Source: Ensifer adhaerens
GTDB taxonomy: Bacteria; Pseudomonadota; Alphaproteobacteria; Rhizobiales; Rhizobiaceae
Direction of reading: 5' to 3'
Assembly (NCBI RefSeq): GCF_020035535.1
Contig: NZ_CP083349.1
Coordinates: forward strand, 3,541,501-3,605,500
DNA: 64,000 nt
This document shows positions 9,547 to 17,820 of the stretch, piece by piece (the stretch's first letter is position 1; every line of letters begins with the position of its first letter). The notes beneath the pieces were generated by a model. That model made no database searches. It worked only from the letters and a program-made list of their open reading frames with translations, and had not been told where the DNA came from. Both the position numbers and the translations under genes were made by a program.

Positions 9547-10821
9547 ATGGTATCGGAAAACCCGCCGCGCCGCTCGAAGTCCGAGAAGGAACCGCTGACG
9601 ATCGACCTCGAAGCGGAAAAAACCGTTGCGGAACCGGCCGAGGCCGAAGCATCGCGCGAGTCGGTAACGGACGCGGCCGGCGAAAGCACCGCGAGCGAGA
9701 CCAAGGCTGAGGACACGGCAACGGACAGCAGCGACAACAGCGCCGCCGGATCCCGTCTGGAAGAAGAGATCGAGGAGCAGCGCGCCGATGCCGCCGCAGC
9801 CGTCTTTGCTGAAGAGCCGCCGCACGCCGATGCCGCCCGCGAGCCGGAACCGGCGCAGCGCCAGAAACCGGTATCGAACTCCGGCGCGCTTGCCGCCGGC
9901 ATCCTCGGTGGCCTCGTGACCCTGCTCGGCTTCGGCGGCCTGCAATATGCCGGTATCGTCCCCGGGCTTGGTCCTGACCGTGGCGTCGAGCAGAACATCT
10001 CCGGCGAGCTGCAGGCACTGCGCGACCAGATTGCAGCACTCCCCACGCCTGCCGCGGTCATCGACGACACCGCGCTCGAAGGTCGTATCGCCGCCCTTGA
10101 GCAATCTGCCGCCCAACCGGGCGCAAACGGCGTGCCGAATGCCGAAATCGAAACGCTGAAGGCGCAAATCGACAACCTCACCAAAGAGCTTGCTGGCCTG
10201 AAGACGACGCTTGCCGACGCGCAGCAGACGGCAACCGCAGAGAAGGCGGAGCTTACGAGCCGTATCGAATCCGCCGAGCAGAAGCTCAATGAACCGGCCA
10301 ACGACATTCAAATGGCCAAGGCCGTCGCGGTCACGGCGCTGAAGTCGGCAATCGACCGCGGCGGGCCGTTCCTTGCCGAACTCGACGCGCTACGCAGCAT
10401 CGCGCCGGACGAACAGGCCGTCACGGCTCTCGCCCAGGATGCCCAGGTCGGCGTGCCGACCCGCACCGATCTGCGCCGCGAATTCCCGAAAACCGCCGAC
10501 GCCATGCTCGACGCTCTCAACCAGCCCGATCCGAACGAGGGCATCTTCGATCGGCTGGTGTCGAGCGCCATGTCCGGCATTCGCGTGCGACCCGTCGGTA
10601 GCGTCGAGGGTGAAACACCGGAAGCCGTCATCGCCCGTATCGAGGACAAGCTGAACAACGGCGACCTCAAGGGCGCCGCCCTGGAGTGGGATGGGCTGCC
10701 GGATGCCGCCAAACCTGTGGGTGAGGCCTTCAAGGCCAGGCTCGACCAGCGTTTGCGTGTCGAAGCCGCGATCGATGCCGCCGTCGCTGCGACGATGGCA
10801 AAGCCGGGCACAGCGGGCTGA
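9547..10821 (+). CDS. bacterial mitofilin/Mic60 homologue (COG4223)
   Basis: 424 residues. An acidic, low-complexity cytoplasmic N-terminus (about 1-108) is followed by one transmembrane helix (about 112-136, ALAAGILGGLVTLLGFG), a coiled coil (about 150-265) and a C-terminal mitofilin-type domain. Alphaproteobacterial Mic60 is the relative of the mitochondrial cristae-junction protein and is typically encoded between hemD and hemY, as here. It is expected to sit in the inner membrane with a periplasmic C-terminus and to shape membranes. It may coordinate haem enzymes at the membrane; that role is inference from gene order. Confidence 0.87.
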   Translation: MVSENPPRRSKSEKEPLTIDLEAEKTVAEPAEAEASRESVTDAAGESTASETKAEDTATDSSDNSAAGSRLEEEIEEQRADAAAAVFAEEPPHADAAREPEPAQRQKPVSNSGALAAGILGGLVTLLGFGGLQYAGIVPGLGPDRGVEQNISGELQALRDQIAALPTPAAVIDDTALEGRIAALEQSAAQPGANGVPNAEIETLKAQIDNLTKELAGLKTTLADAQQTATAEKAELTSRIESAEQKLNEPANDIQMAKAVAVTALKSAIDRGGPFLAELDALRSIAPDEQAVTALAQDAQVGVPTRTDLRREFPKTADAMLDALNQPDPNEGIFDRLVSSAMSGIRVRPVGSVEGETPEAVIARIEDKLNNGDLKGAALEWDGLPDAAKPVGEAFKARLDQRLRVEAAIDAAVAATMAKPGTAG

Positions 10822-10833
10822 GGGGGACCAGAT

Positions 10834-12486
10834 ATGATCCGTATTCTGATTTTCATCCTGATCGTGCTTGGCCTCGGCCTCGGTTTCGCGTGGCTCGCGG
10901 ACCGACCGGGTGAACTTTCGCTGATCTGGCAGGGCCAGCTCGTCGAGATGAGCCTGATGCGTGCCGCATCGCTGCTGATCTCGTTGATTGCAGCCGTGCT
11001 GATCGCCGTGTGGTTGGTGCGCACCATCTGGCTGTCGCCCCATACCGTCACCCGCTATTTCCGCGCCCGCAAGCGCGACCGCGGATACCAGGCGCTATCG
11101 ACCGGCCTGATCGCTGCCGGCGCCGGCGACGCCAACCTCGCCCGCAAGATGACCGCCCGCACCCGCGGATTGATCAGCGCCGACCAGGAGCCACTGATCC
11201 ACCTGCTCGAAGCGCAGACCGCGCTGATCGAAGGCAAGTACGACGATGCGCGCCGCAAGTTCGAGCTGATGGCCGACGATCCGGAGACCCGCGAGCTCGG
11301 CCTTCGCGGCCTCTATCTCGAAGCCAAACGCCTCGGCGCGCATGAGGCTGCCCGGCAATATGCCGAGCGTGCCGCCGAGAAAGCACCGCACCTGCCCTGG
11401 GCAGCGCTCGCGACGCTCGACAGCCAGAGCCAGGCCGGCCAATGGGACGATGCGCTCCGTCTTCTCGACCAGAGCCGCGCCGCCCATGTGGTCGAGCGCA
11501 AGGAGGCCGACCGCAAGAAGGCCGTGCTCTTGACCGCCCGGGCGATCACGAAACTCGACGGCGACGCGAAGGCGGCCCGCGACGATGCGCTCGCCGCGCT
11601 GAAGCTCGACGAACATTTGGTGCCGGCGGCGATGACGGCCGCCAAGGCACTGTTTCGCGAGGACAACCTGCGCAAGGGCGCCTCGATTCTTGAGAAGAAC
11701 TGGAAGCAGGAGCCGCATCCGGACGTGGCGAGGCTCTACGTACGCGCCCGTGGCGGCGACACCGCCGTCGACCGGTTGAAGCGGGCGCGCAAGCTCGAGG
11801 CCCTCAAGCCCAACAATGCTGTGGCCATGGCAGCCGTCGCGGAAGCGGCGCTTGAGGCGCGCGAACTGCTTCTGGCCCGCACCAAGGCGGAAGCCGCCGC
11901 AAGGCTCGATCCGACAGAGAGCATCTTCCTGCTGCTCGCCGATATCGAAGAGGCCGATACCGGTGACGAAGGACGCATTCGCCACTGGATGGCGCAAGCC
12001 CTGCGCAGCCCGCGCGACCCGGCCTGGACTGCGGACGGCGTGACCTCGCCGACCTGGCTGCCGGTCTCGCCCGTCAGCGGACGGCTCGATGCGTTCGAAT
12101 GGCTGGCGCCCCCGCATACGCTCTCGACCACTGTCGACCACGACCAGTCGAATGCCGACGAGGCGATCCGCAGTCTGCCGCCGGTGGCGGTGGAGCCACA
12201 TGCGCACGAACCGCCCCCCGTCGCCCGCCGCAGCGAAGCGCCCGTGATCCTCGAGGCCGAGCGTGAGGAGCCGCGCCCGGAATCGCAGCCGATCAAGGTA
12301 GCGGAGCGCAAGCCGTCCGAACCGGTCGCCGACAAGACACCAGTCAAGAAAACGGAGAAGGAAGAGGTTACCAACGGCGAGCACAGGCCTGATCCCTTCT
12401 TCGGCCGTCTGCCGGATGATCCCGGCGTGCGCGATCCAGCCACCGGCGAGAAGGCGCCGGAAAAGGCTAGTTTCCGATTGTTCTGA
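10834..12486 (+). CDS. hemY: HemY-like tetratricopeptide membrane protein
   Basis: 550 residues. Two N-terminal transmembrane helices (about 1-20 and 40-62), the HemY_N region, are followed by TPR-like helical repeats (about 85-400) and a charged, proline-rich tail (about 440-550) that looks disordered. This is the TPR-type HemY of haem operons, not the protoporphyrinogen oxidase of Bacillus given the same name. Its biochemical role is unresolved. It starts 12 bases after the mic60 gene, preceded by GAGGGGG, so the two are co-transcribed. Confidence 0.9.
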   Translation: MIRILIFILIVLGLGLGFAWLADRPGELSLIWQGQLVEMSLMRAASLLISLIAAVLIAVWLVRTIWLSPHTVTRYFRARKRDRGYQALSTGLIAAGAGDANLARKMTARTRGLISADQEPLIHLLEAQTALIEGKYDDARRKFELMADDPETRELGLRGLYLEAKRLGAHEAARQYAERAAEKAPHLPWAALATLDSQSQAGQWDDALRLLDQSRAAHVVERKEADRKKAVLLTARAITKLDGDAKAARDDALAALKLDEHLVPAAMTAAKALFREDNLRKGASILEKNWKQEPHPDVARLYVRARGGDTAVDRLKRARKLEALKPNNAVAMAAVAEAALEARELLLARTKAEAAARLDPTESIFLLLADIEEADTGDEGRIRHWMAQALRSPRDPAWTADGVTSPTWLPVSPVSGRLDAFEWLAPPHTLSTTVDHDQSNADEAIRSLPPVAVEPHAHEPPPVARRSEAPVILEAEREEPRPESQPIKVAERKPSEPVADKTPVKKTEKEEVTNGEHRPDPFFGRLPDDPGVRDPATGEKAPEKASFRLF

Positions 12487-12512
12487 ATTCTCAAGGGGCT
12501 GTGGCAAAATAC

Positions 12513-12995
12513 ATGTTTGAACGCTTACGGACGTTTCTCGACGGCCTGACCGGCCCGGCGACGCGGATAGAGCACGGCGATCCGCGCGTGGCCGTCATCG
12601 CCCTCTGTTTCCAGGTGATGGAGGCCGACGGCCGGATTCTTGCGTCGGAACGGCGCAAGATGCGCTCGGTCGTCAAGCAGCACTACAAGCTCGATGACGC
12701 CTCCCTTGCCGCGTTGATCGAAGCGGGCGAGACTGCGGAAAGCGAAGCGATCGACTTCTACCAATTCACCGCAGAGCTCAAGCGCCACCTCTCGGAGGAG
12801 CAGCGCATCGAACTGGTCGGCATGCTCTGGGATGTCGTCTACGCCGACGGCGAGCGCAGTGAGATGGAAGACCATGTGATCTGGCGCATCGCCGATCTGC
12901 TTGGAGTCTCCGGTCGCGACCGGGTGCTGCAGCGACAGGAGGCTGCGGCGAGAAGCGACACCATCGAGGACGCCAAGCCGCAACAGGAAAACTGA
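12513..12995 (+). CDS. TerB-like (tellurite-resistance fold) protein
   Basis: About 160 residues of all-helical TerB fold. Two acidic metal-binding-like motifs stand in equivalent places: MEADGRILASER and VYADGERSEMED. There is no J-domain, unlike DjlA. Two starts are possible: a GTG at 12501, only 2 bases after AAGGGG, and the ATG at 12513, about 14 bases after it; neither spacing is ideal and I favour the ATG (MFERLRTF). The gene ends 1 base before the amidotransferase start, suggesting coupling. Function unknown beyond the fold. Confidence 0.82.
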   Translation: MFERLRTFLDGLTGPATRIEHGDPRVAVIALCFQVMEADGRILASERRKMRSVVKQHYKLDDASLAALIEAGETAESEAIDFYQFTAELKRHLSEEQRIELVGMLWDVVYADGERSEMEDHVIWRIADLLGVSGRDRVLQRQEAAARSDTIEDAKPQQEN

Positions 12996-12996
12996 A

Positions 12997-13737
12997 ATGC
13001 CGATGCCGGACACAAGCGCGCGAAAACCAGTCCTGATCATCCTGCATCAGGAGCGGTCGAGTGCCGGCCGTGTCGGCCAGATTCTGGAGCAGAAGGGGTT
13101 TCGGCTCGACATCCGCCGGCCGGCCCTCGGCGACGACCTGCCGCCGACCCTGGAGCACCATAGCGGCACGATCATCTTCGGTGGCCCGATGAGCGCCAAT
13201 GACGAGGAAGAGTTCGTTCGCCGCGAGATCGACTGGCTTTCAGTCCCGCTCAAGGAGAACAAGCCCTATCTCGGCATCTGCCTCGGCGCGCAGATGCTGG
13301 CGCGTAATCTCGGCGGCTCCGTGGCGCCGCATCACGAGGGCATGACCGAGATCGGCTGGTATCCGTTGGTTCCGACCGAGGCCGGCAAGGCGCTGATGGA
13401 TTGGCCGGCCATGGTCTACCATTTCCACCGGGAAGGCTTCGACCTACCCGCCGGTGCCGAGCTCTTGGCAACCGGCGACACCTACCCCAACCAGGCCTTC
13501 CGCTATGGCGACAATGCCTGGGGCATTCAGTTCCACGGCGAGCTCACCCGCGCCATGATGCACCGCTGGGTCGTGCACGGCGCCCACCGCTTCGAGATGC
13601 CCGGCGCCCAGGTGGGCAAGGCCCATCTCGACGGCCGCATGCAGCACGACGGACCGCTGCGCACCTGGATGGAAAACTTCCTGGAACTGATCTTCCTGCG
13701 CGACGAGCGACCGAAGGCATTTCCGGGAAAACCGTGA
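12997..13737 (+). CDS. class I glutamine amidotransferase-like protein
   Basis: 246 residues with a GATase-1 domain. YLGICLGAQMLARN contains the nucleophilic cysteine, and GIQFHGELT provides the histidine and glutamate of the triad. IIFGGPMSAND matches the oxyanion-loop region. It stands alone rather than fused to a synthetase, resembling GMP-synthase-like amidotransferases of unknown substrate. The ATG at 12997 overlaps the previous gene's stop region; a second ATG lies at 13003. Confidence 0.92.
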   Translation: MPMPDTSARKPVLIILHQERSSAGRVGQILEQKGFRLDIRRPALGDDLPPTLEHHSGTIIFGGPMSANDEEEFVRREIDWLSVPLKENKPYLGICLGAQMLARNLGGSVAPHHEGMTEIGWYPLVPTEAGKALMDWPAMVYHFHREGFDLPAGAELLATGDTYPNQAFRYGDNAWGIQFHGELTRAMMHRWVVHGAHRFEMPGAQVGKAHLDGRMQHDGPLRTWMENFLELIFLRDERPKAFPGKP

Positions 13738-13787
13738 AGCGGCTTTCCCTCGGAATGCTTCAGGAGAAATGGCCTGGCGCGCCTCCG

Positions 13788-15029
13788 TTACTTGTGGTGG
13801 TCAGGCACGTCGAGCGTGTCGATCTTGCGCAGTTGCGGGAAGCCGAGCGCCCAAAGGCCTGACACGAGCAGCGTCCCCATGCCGCCGAAGGCGACGGCAA
13901 AGACCGCGCCAAAGCCGGACGCCATCATGCCGGCGCGGAATTCGCCGAGCTCGTTCGACGCGCCGATGAAGACCATGTTGACGGCGTTGACCCGGCCGCG
14001 CAGCTCGTCCGGTGTCCAGAGCGTGATCAGGATTTCGCGCACATAGACGGAAATCATGTCGGCGGCGCCCATGACGACGAGCGCGGCGATCGAGATCCAC
14101 GGCGTCGCCGAAAGACCGAAGATAACCGTACCGAGCCCGAAGAGTGCGACGCCGGTGAACATGTAGAAGCCTGCCCTGTGCCGGATCGGGTGTGCCGCCA
14201 GCCAGACGGCCATGCTAACGGCACCGATGCCCGGAGCCGCGCGCAGGAGGCCGAGCCCCCAGGGGCCGAGATCGAGAATGTCGCGGGCAAAGACCGGCAT
14301 CAGTGCAACCGCACCGCCGAGCAGCACGGCGAAGAGATCGAGCGATATCGCGCCCAGAACCACCTTCTCGGCCTTGATGTAGCGGAAGCCGGCGGTGATC
14401 GTGTCCCAGCTCTGGCCAGAGGCCTGCGTGCGCGTCGCCGGCTTCGGGATGGCAAAGACCATCAGCGCGGAGGCAAGGAAGAAGCAGACGCCGACGGCGT
14501 AGGGCACGACGGCGCCGAGCGCATAGATCAGGCCGCCCGCGACCGGGCCGACGATCACCGCTGTCTGCCAGGACGTGGAATTCCAGGCGATCGCATTGGG
14601 CAGATCTTCGGGTGGTACGAGATTGGGCGCCAGCGATTGCGACGCCGGCGCGAGAAAGGCGCGCTCGATGCCAAAGACGACCAGGATCGCGTAGACCGGC
14701 CAGGGTGAAAACAATCCCGATACGGTCAGCAGCAACAGCGCTGTGGCGCAGAGTGTGCTGACGACCATGCAGATGCCCATGATCATGCGCCGGTTGTAGC
14801 GGTCCGCTGCCGCGCCGGTGACGAGGATCAGTACGAGAGACGGCAGAAACTGGAAGAGACCGATCAGGCCGAGATCGAAGGGATCGCGCGTCAGATCATA
14901 GATCTGCCAGCCGACGGCGACAGAGATGATCTGGATGGCAAAGTAAGCCAGGAAGCGCGAGAAGAAATAGCGGCGATAGCCGACATGCCGAAAAGCGGCA
15001 AAGCGATGCGAGGCATGAACGGCGGACAT
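13788..15029 (-). CDS. MFS transporter, EntS/drug-efflux type
   Basis: 413 residues with about twelve membrane segments. The opening FRHVGYRRYFFSRFLAYFAIQIISVAVGWQIYDLT and the TGAAADRYNRRMIMG loop (the MFS A-motif region) match the MFS_3/EntS group that includes enterobactin exporters. The substrate is not readable. It stands alone on the minus strand, converging on the amidotransferase and diverging from the yggT gene with a 134-base gap. Confidence 0.88.
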   Translation of the reverse strand: MSAVHASHRFAAFRHVGYRRYFFSRFLAYFAIQIISVAVGWQIYDLTRDPFDLGLIGLFQFLPSLVLILVTGAAADRYNRRMIMGICMVVSTLCATALLLLTVSGLFSPWPVYAILVVFGIERAFLAPASQSLAPNLVPPEDLPNAIAWNSTSWQTAVIVGPVAGGLIYALGAVVPYAVGVCFFLASALMVFAIPKPATRTQASGQSWDTITAGFRYIKAEKVVLGAISLDLFAVLLGGAVALMPVFARDILDLGPWGLGLLRAAPGIGAVSMAVWLAAHPIRHRAGFYMFTGVALFGLGTVIFGLSATPWISIAALVVMGAADMISVYVREILITLWTPDELRGRVNAVNMVFIGASNELGEFRAGMMASGFGAVFAVAFGGMGTLLVSGLWALGFPQLRKIDTLDVPDHHK

Positions 15030-15163
15030 GCGGAAGAGACTCCTACTCAGGGTCGGATATCACGCGCTCTCACGTTAAACATGATCGCGCCCGTTAATCC
15101 GGCGTACTTGCTCGTTTAGGTCTCAATGTCTACATGTCTGTCAATAACGAATTGGAGACCGGC

Positions 15164-15457
15164 ATGCTTGCTGTCATCGGCACCTTGAACTTCATCATCA
15201 ACATCGCGTGGTTTCTGGTCATCGCGTCGGCCATCTTTTCCTGGCTCTATGCGTTCAACGTCATCAACGTGAACAACCAGGCGATCAACATGATCGGCCG
15301 CTCGCTCTACCAGCTGACGGAGCCGCTCTATCGCCCGATCCGTCGCGTGCTGCCCGACATGGGCGGCGTGGATCTGTCGCCGCTGGTCGTGCTGGTGATC
15401 CTCTATTTCATCCAGCTCTTCCTGAATACGACGATCGCACAGGCGCTGCTTGGCTGA
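15164..15457 (+). CDS. YggT family membrane protein
   Basis: 97 residues with two transmembrane helices (about 5-27 and 70-92) and the YggT signature between them: LYQLTEPLYRPIRRVLPDMGGVDLSPL. YggT proteins are small inner-membrane proteins linked to osmotic tolerance or division in some bacteria. The ATG at 15164 is preceded by TTGGAGACC; the frame is open from 15134 but the earlier region is not conserved-looking. Two bases separate its stop from the DUF167 start. Confidence 0.9.
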   Translation: MLAVIGTLNFIINIAWFLVIASAIFSWLYAFNVINVNNQAINMIGRSLYQLTEPLYRPIRRVLPDMGGVDLSPLVVLVILYFIQLFLNTTIAQALLG

Positions 15458-15459
15458 CG

Positions 15460-15777
15460 ATGGCCAAGCCGGCCTTCACCGCGCATGGCGACCACGTTCG
15501 CCTGACGGTGCGCCTGACGCCGAACGGCGGCCGCGACGCCATTGATGGCCTGGAAGCGGCTGCCGACGGAGAAGAACATCTGAAAGTGCGCGTCAGCGCG
15601 GTTCCGGAGAAGGGCAAGGCCAACCAGGCGCTGGTTGCCTTTCTCGCGAAGAAGCTCGGGCTTGCCAAGAGCAAGCTCTCCCTCATCTCAGGCGATACCC
15701 AGCGTAAAAAAATCCTCCGGATCGAGGGCGACCCGGAGGATTTGATGAGGCGTCTTGCCGAGCTGATCGGCAGGTAA
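15460..15777 (+). CDS. DUF167 (YggU) family protein
   Basis: 105 residues of the UPF0235/DUF167 fold. Typical segments are RLTPNGGRDAI, LKVRVSAVPEKGKANQALVAFLAKKLG and LISGDTQRKKILRIEG. YggT-YggU adjacency is a widespread conserved pair. Function unknown. The stop sits 3 bases before the convergent ppa stop, so transcription from both sides meets here with no obvious terminator. Confidence 0.92.
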   Translation: MAKPAFTAHGDHVRLTVRLTPNGGRDAIDGLEAAADGEEHLKVRVSAVPEKGKANQALVAFLAKKLGLAKSKLSLISGDTQRKKILRIEGDPEDLMRRLAELIGR

Positions 15778-15780
15778 AGC

Positions 15781-16314
15781 TTACTTGGCGCCCTTGGCGC
15801 GCTCGACGGCTTCCTTGATCAGCTGACGGGCGACGGATGCGTCCTTCCAGCCGAAGATCTTTACCCACTTGCCGGGTTCCAGATCCTTGTAGTGCTCGAA
15901 GAAGTGCTCGATCTGCTTGAGCGTGATTTCCGGCAGGTCGGTGTATTCATGCACCTTGTCGTAGCGCTGGGTCAGGTGACCCGACGGAACGGCGATGATC
16001 TTTTCATCCTTGCCGGAGTTGTCTTCCATCATCATCACGCCGATCGGGCGGACGTTGATGACGCAACCCGGAACCAGCGGACGGGTGTTGCAGATCAGAA
16101 CGTCGATCGGGTCGCCGTCGTCCGAGAGCGTGTGCGGGACGAAGCCGTAGTTGCCCGGATAGGTCATCGGCGTGTAGAGGAAGCGGTCGACAACCAGCGT
16201 GCCGGCTTCCTTGTCCATCTCGTACTTGATCGGATGGCCGCCGACGGGAACCTCAACGATGACGTTGACATCTTCTGGTGGATTCTTTCCGATGGAAATC
16301 GCGTCGATGCGCAT
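15781..16314 (-). CDS. ppa: inorganic pyrophosphatase
   Basis: 177-residue cytoplasmic family I pyrophosphatase. [20 protein letters not shown], the signature DGDPIDVLI with metal-binding aspartates, and [18 protein letters not shown] are present; length equals the bacterial hexameric form. It hydrolyses PPi released by biosynthetic reactions, driving them forward. Transcribed leftwards on its own, divergent from the periplasmic protein gene at 16472. Confidence 0.97.
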   Translation of the reverse strand: MRIDAISIGKNPPEDVNVIVEVPVGGHPIKYEMDKEAGTLVVDRFLYTPMTYPGNYGFVPHTLSDDGDPIDVLICNTRPLVPGCVINVRPIGVMMMEDNSGKDEKIIAVPSGHLTQRYDKVHEYTDLPEITLKQIEHFFEHYKDLEPGKWVKIFGWKDASVARQLIKEAVERAKGAK

Positions 16315-16471
16315 GGACTACTCCAGGGTCAGTTGGGAAGTTTGCCCGTCGGATAAAGGGAAACATGCCGCGATGCAACATAACTTTCGTCCGTAGTGCA
16401 GATTCAAGCGGTCGTTTCGCGCCGTCGAAACGACCTCCACAGGCCCCAGTTCTCGTTCTATGGAGTTCACG

Positions 16472-17071
16472 ATGATCGGAAAGGTTGCAGGCCTGGCGCT
16501 GCTTTTGCTGTCTGCGGGGCCCGTCTTGGCCAATGAGAGCGTCTACACCGACATCGGCCGCGACAAGTGCAAGACGATCGCGGAAGAGGAAGGGATATAT
16601 GCCCTGATGACCTGTGCCGGTCACGCGGACTATCCTGTTCGCTTCAAGGAAGCCGACATTCGCCAGAGCGTCTCGTTCGGTCACCTGAACCAACGCTACA
16701 GCGACGACGCGTTCGAGAGCTTCATTCCGTTCAACCACGCCGGCACGACCGTGGAGTGGCGGGTCGCAAAGGATGGCAAGGCCGTCGCGACGATCCTGCG
16801 CTGGTTCATCGAGAACACCGACGCGTCGGGCGCTTCGGTCCCGGAACTTCAGGGGCAGGTCCTTGTCGTCTCCAAGGTCGCGCAGAAGGATGACGGCAAG
16901 GGCTGCGTCGCCGGCTATGTCGACGCGCTAGCCAACCCCGATCCGAACACGCTTGCCCGCAAGGTCGCCGACGAGGTGGCGCCGACCTTCCGCTGCGGCG
17001 TCGACAATCCTGCCTACCATGGCACGCGCGGTGACAAGGCAGCCGAGCCCAACAATGAGCTGCCGGAATAG
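16472..17071 (+). CDS. periplasmic protein of unknown function
   Basis: 199 residues. The first 20 (MIGKVAGLALLLLSAGPVLA) form a signal peptide with an A-x-A-type cleavage site. The mature part has four cysteines (in DKCKTI, LMTCAGH, KGCVAGY, FRCGVD), suggesting two disulfides. I do not recognise the family; it looks like a conserved rhizobial exported protein. The ATG at 16472 is favoured over 16460 because GGAG lies at proper distance. No operon partner. Confidence 0.75.
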   Translation: MIGKVAGLALLLLSAGPVLANESVYTDIGRDKCKTIAEEEGIYALMTCAGHADYPVRFKEADIRQSVSFGHLNQRYSDDAFESFIPFNHAGTTVEWRVAKDGKAVATILRWFIENTDASGASVPELQGQVLVVSKVAQKDDGKGCVAGYVDALANPDPNTLARKVADEVAPTFRCGVDNPAYHGTRGDKAAEPNNELPE

Positions 17072-17110
17072 GCCTGCGATTTCAATGATGTTGCCGCAAA
17101 GGGGCGGCGA

Positions 17111-17617
17111 TCAGTTCCAGGCGAATCCGACCTTCTTCAGGTGCTTGTCGCCGAAGTCTTCCATGCCTTCGGCGATATCGCTGCCGCCGGCACCCTGGAA
17201 AAACTGGTAGGCGTGCTCGCTGTCTTCGAGGCACCAGACGACGAGTCCGCGGCAGCCGAGCGAACGCAGCAGGCTCTTGGCTTCACCGAAGAGGACGCGC
17301 CCGAGACCGATGCCCTGATACTCGGGCCGGAGATAAATCTCGTAAATCTCGCCCTCCTGCGGCAGGGCCTTGGCGCGGCTGAGACCGAGCGTTGCGTAGC
17401 CTGCAATGGTTCCGGCCACATCGACCACGAGCAGCGTCGCAGGACCGCGGGTCGCCTTGCGCCACCACGTCTCGTCACGACGATTGACCATCTGCACAAG
17501 GGGACGATGGGGGATGAGACCGCCATAGGCCTGCAGCCACGAAACGCGGTGCACATCGGCAATTGCCGACGCTTCCTGCGGCTCTCCGGGCCGAATCTCT
17601 ATCGAAACAGTCTTCAT
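17111..17617 (-). CDS. GNAT family N-acetyltransferase
   Basis: 168 residues. The acetyl-CoA pyrophosphate-binding loop EYQGIGLGRVLF is followed by a helix, and YLRPEYQG and LVVWCLEDSEHAYQFFQGAGG match the C-terminal half of GNAT enzymes. The N-terminal motif RPGEPQEASAIADVHRVSW also fits. Substrate unknown. The ATG at 17617 (MKTVSIEIR) fits the domain better than the longer reading from 17638. Single gene convergent with the periplasmic protein gene. Confidence 0.87.
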   Translation of the reverse strand: MKTVSIEIRPGEPQEASAIADVHRVSWLQAYGGLIPHRPLVQMVNRRDETWWRKATRGPATLLVVDVAGTIAGYATLGLSRAKALPQEGEIYEIYLRPEYQGIGLGRVLFGEAKSLLRSLGCRGLVVWCLEDSEHAYQFFQGAGGSDIAEGMEDFGDKHLKKVGFAWN

Positions 17618-17767
17618 GACTCGCGACTCTAAACGCACACAGGACGAACAGGAATCCCGCCCGGTTGCCGGCCAGCGTTAACCCACAGGCAACTTTAGCG
17701 GCACCCTGTGGAAGGTTAACGCCTTTTTAACTTTATCCGCAAGTCGCCCATCCGTGGCACACACAGC

Positions 17768-17798
17768 AAAAAACCCCGGAGCGATCCGGGGTTTTTTT
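17768..17798. terminator. bidirectional rho-independent terminator after typA
   Basis: Perfect 7-bp stem CCCCGGA/TCCGGGG with a 4-base GCGA loop, flanked by A6 on the left and T7 on the right. It lies 23 bases past the typA stop and can terminate transcripts in either direction. Confidence 0.9.
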
Positions 17799-17820
17799 AG
17801 GCTTGGTAATTTCAGGATGC

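Noticed and set aside
12501..12512. GTG start for the TerB-like gene
   Set aside because: Only 2 bases separate it from AAGGGG, too close for efficient initiation; kept as an alternative in the entry.
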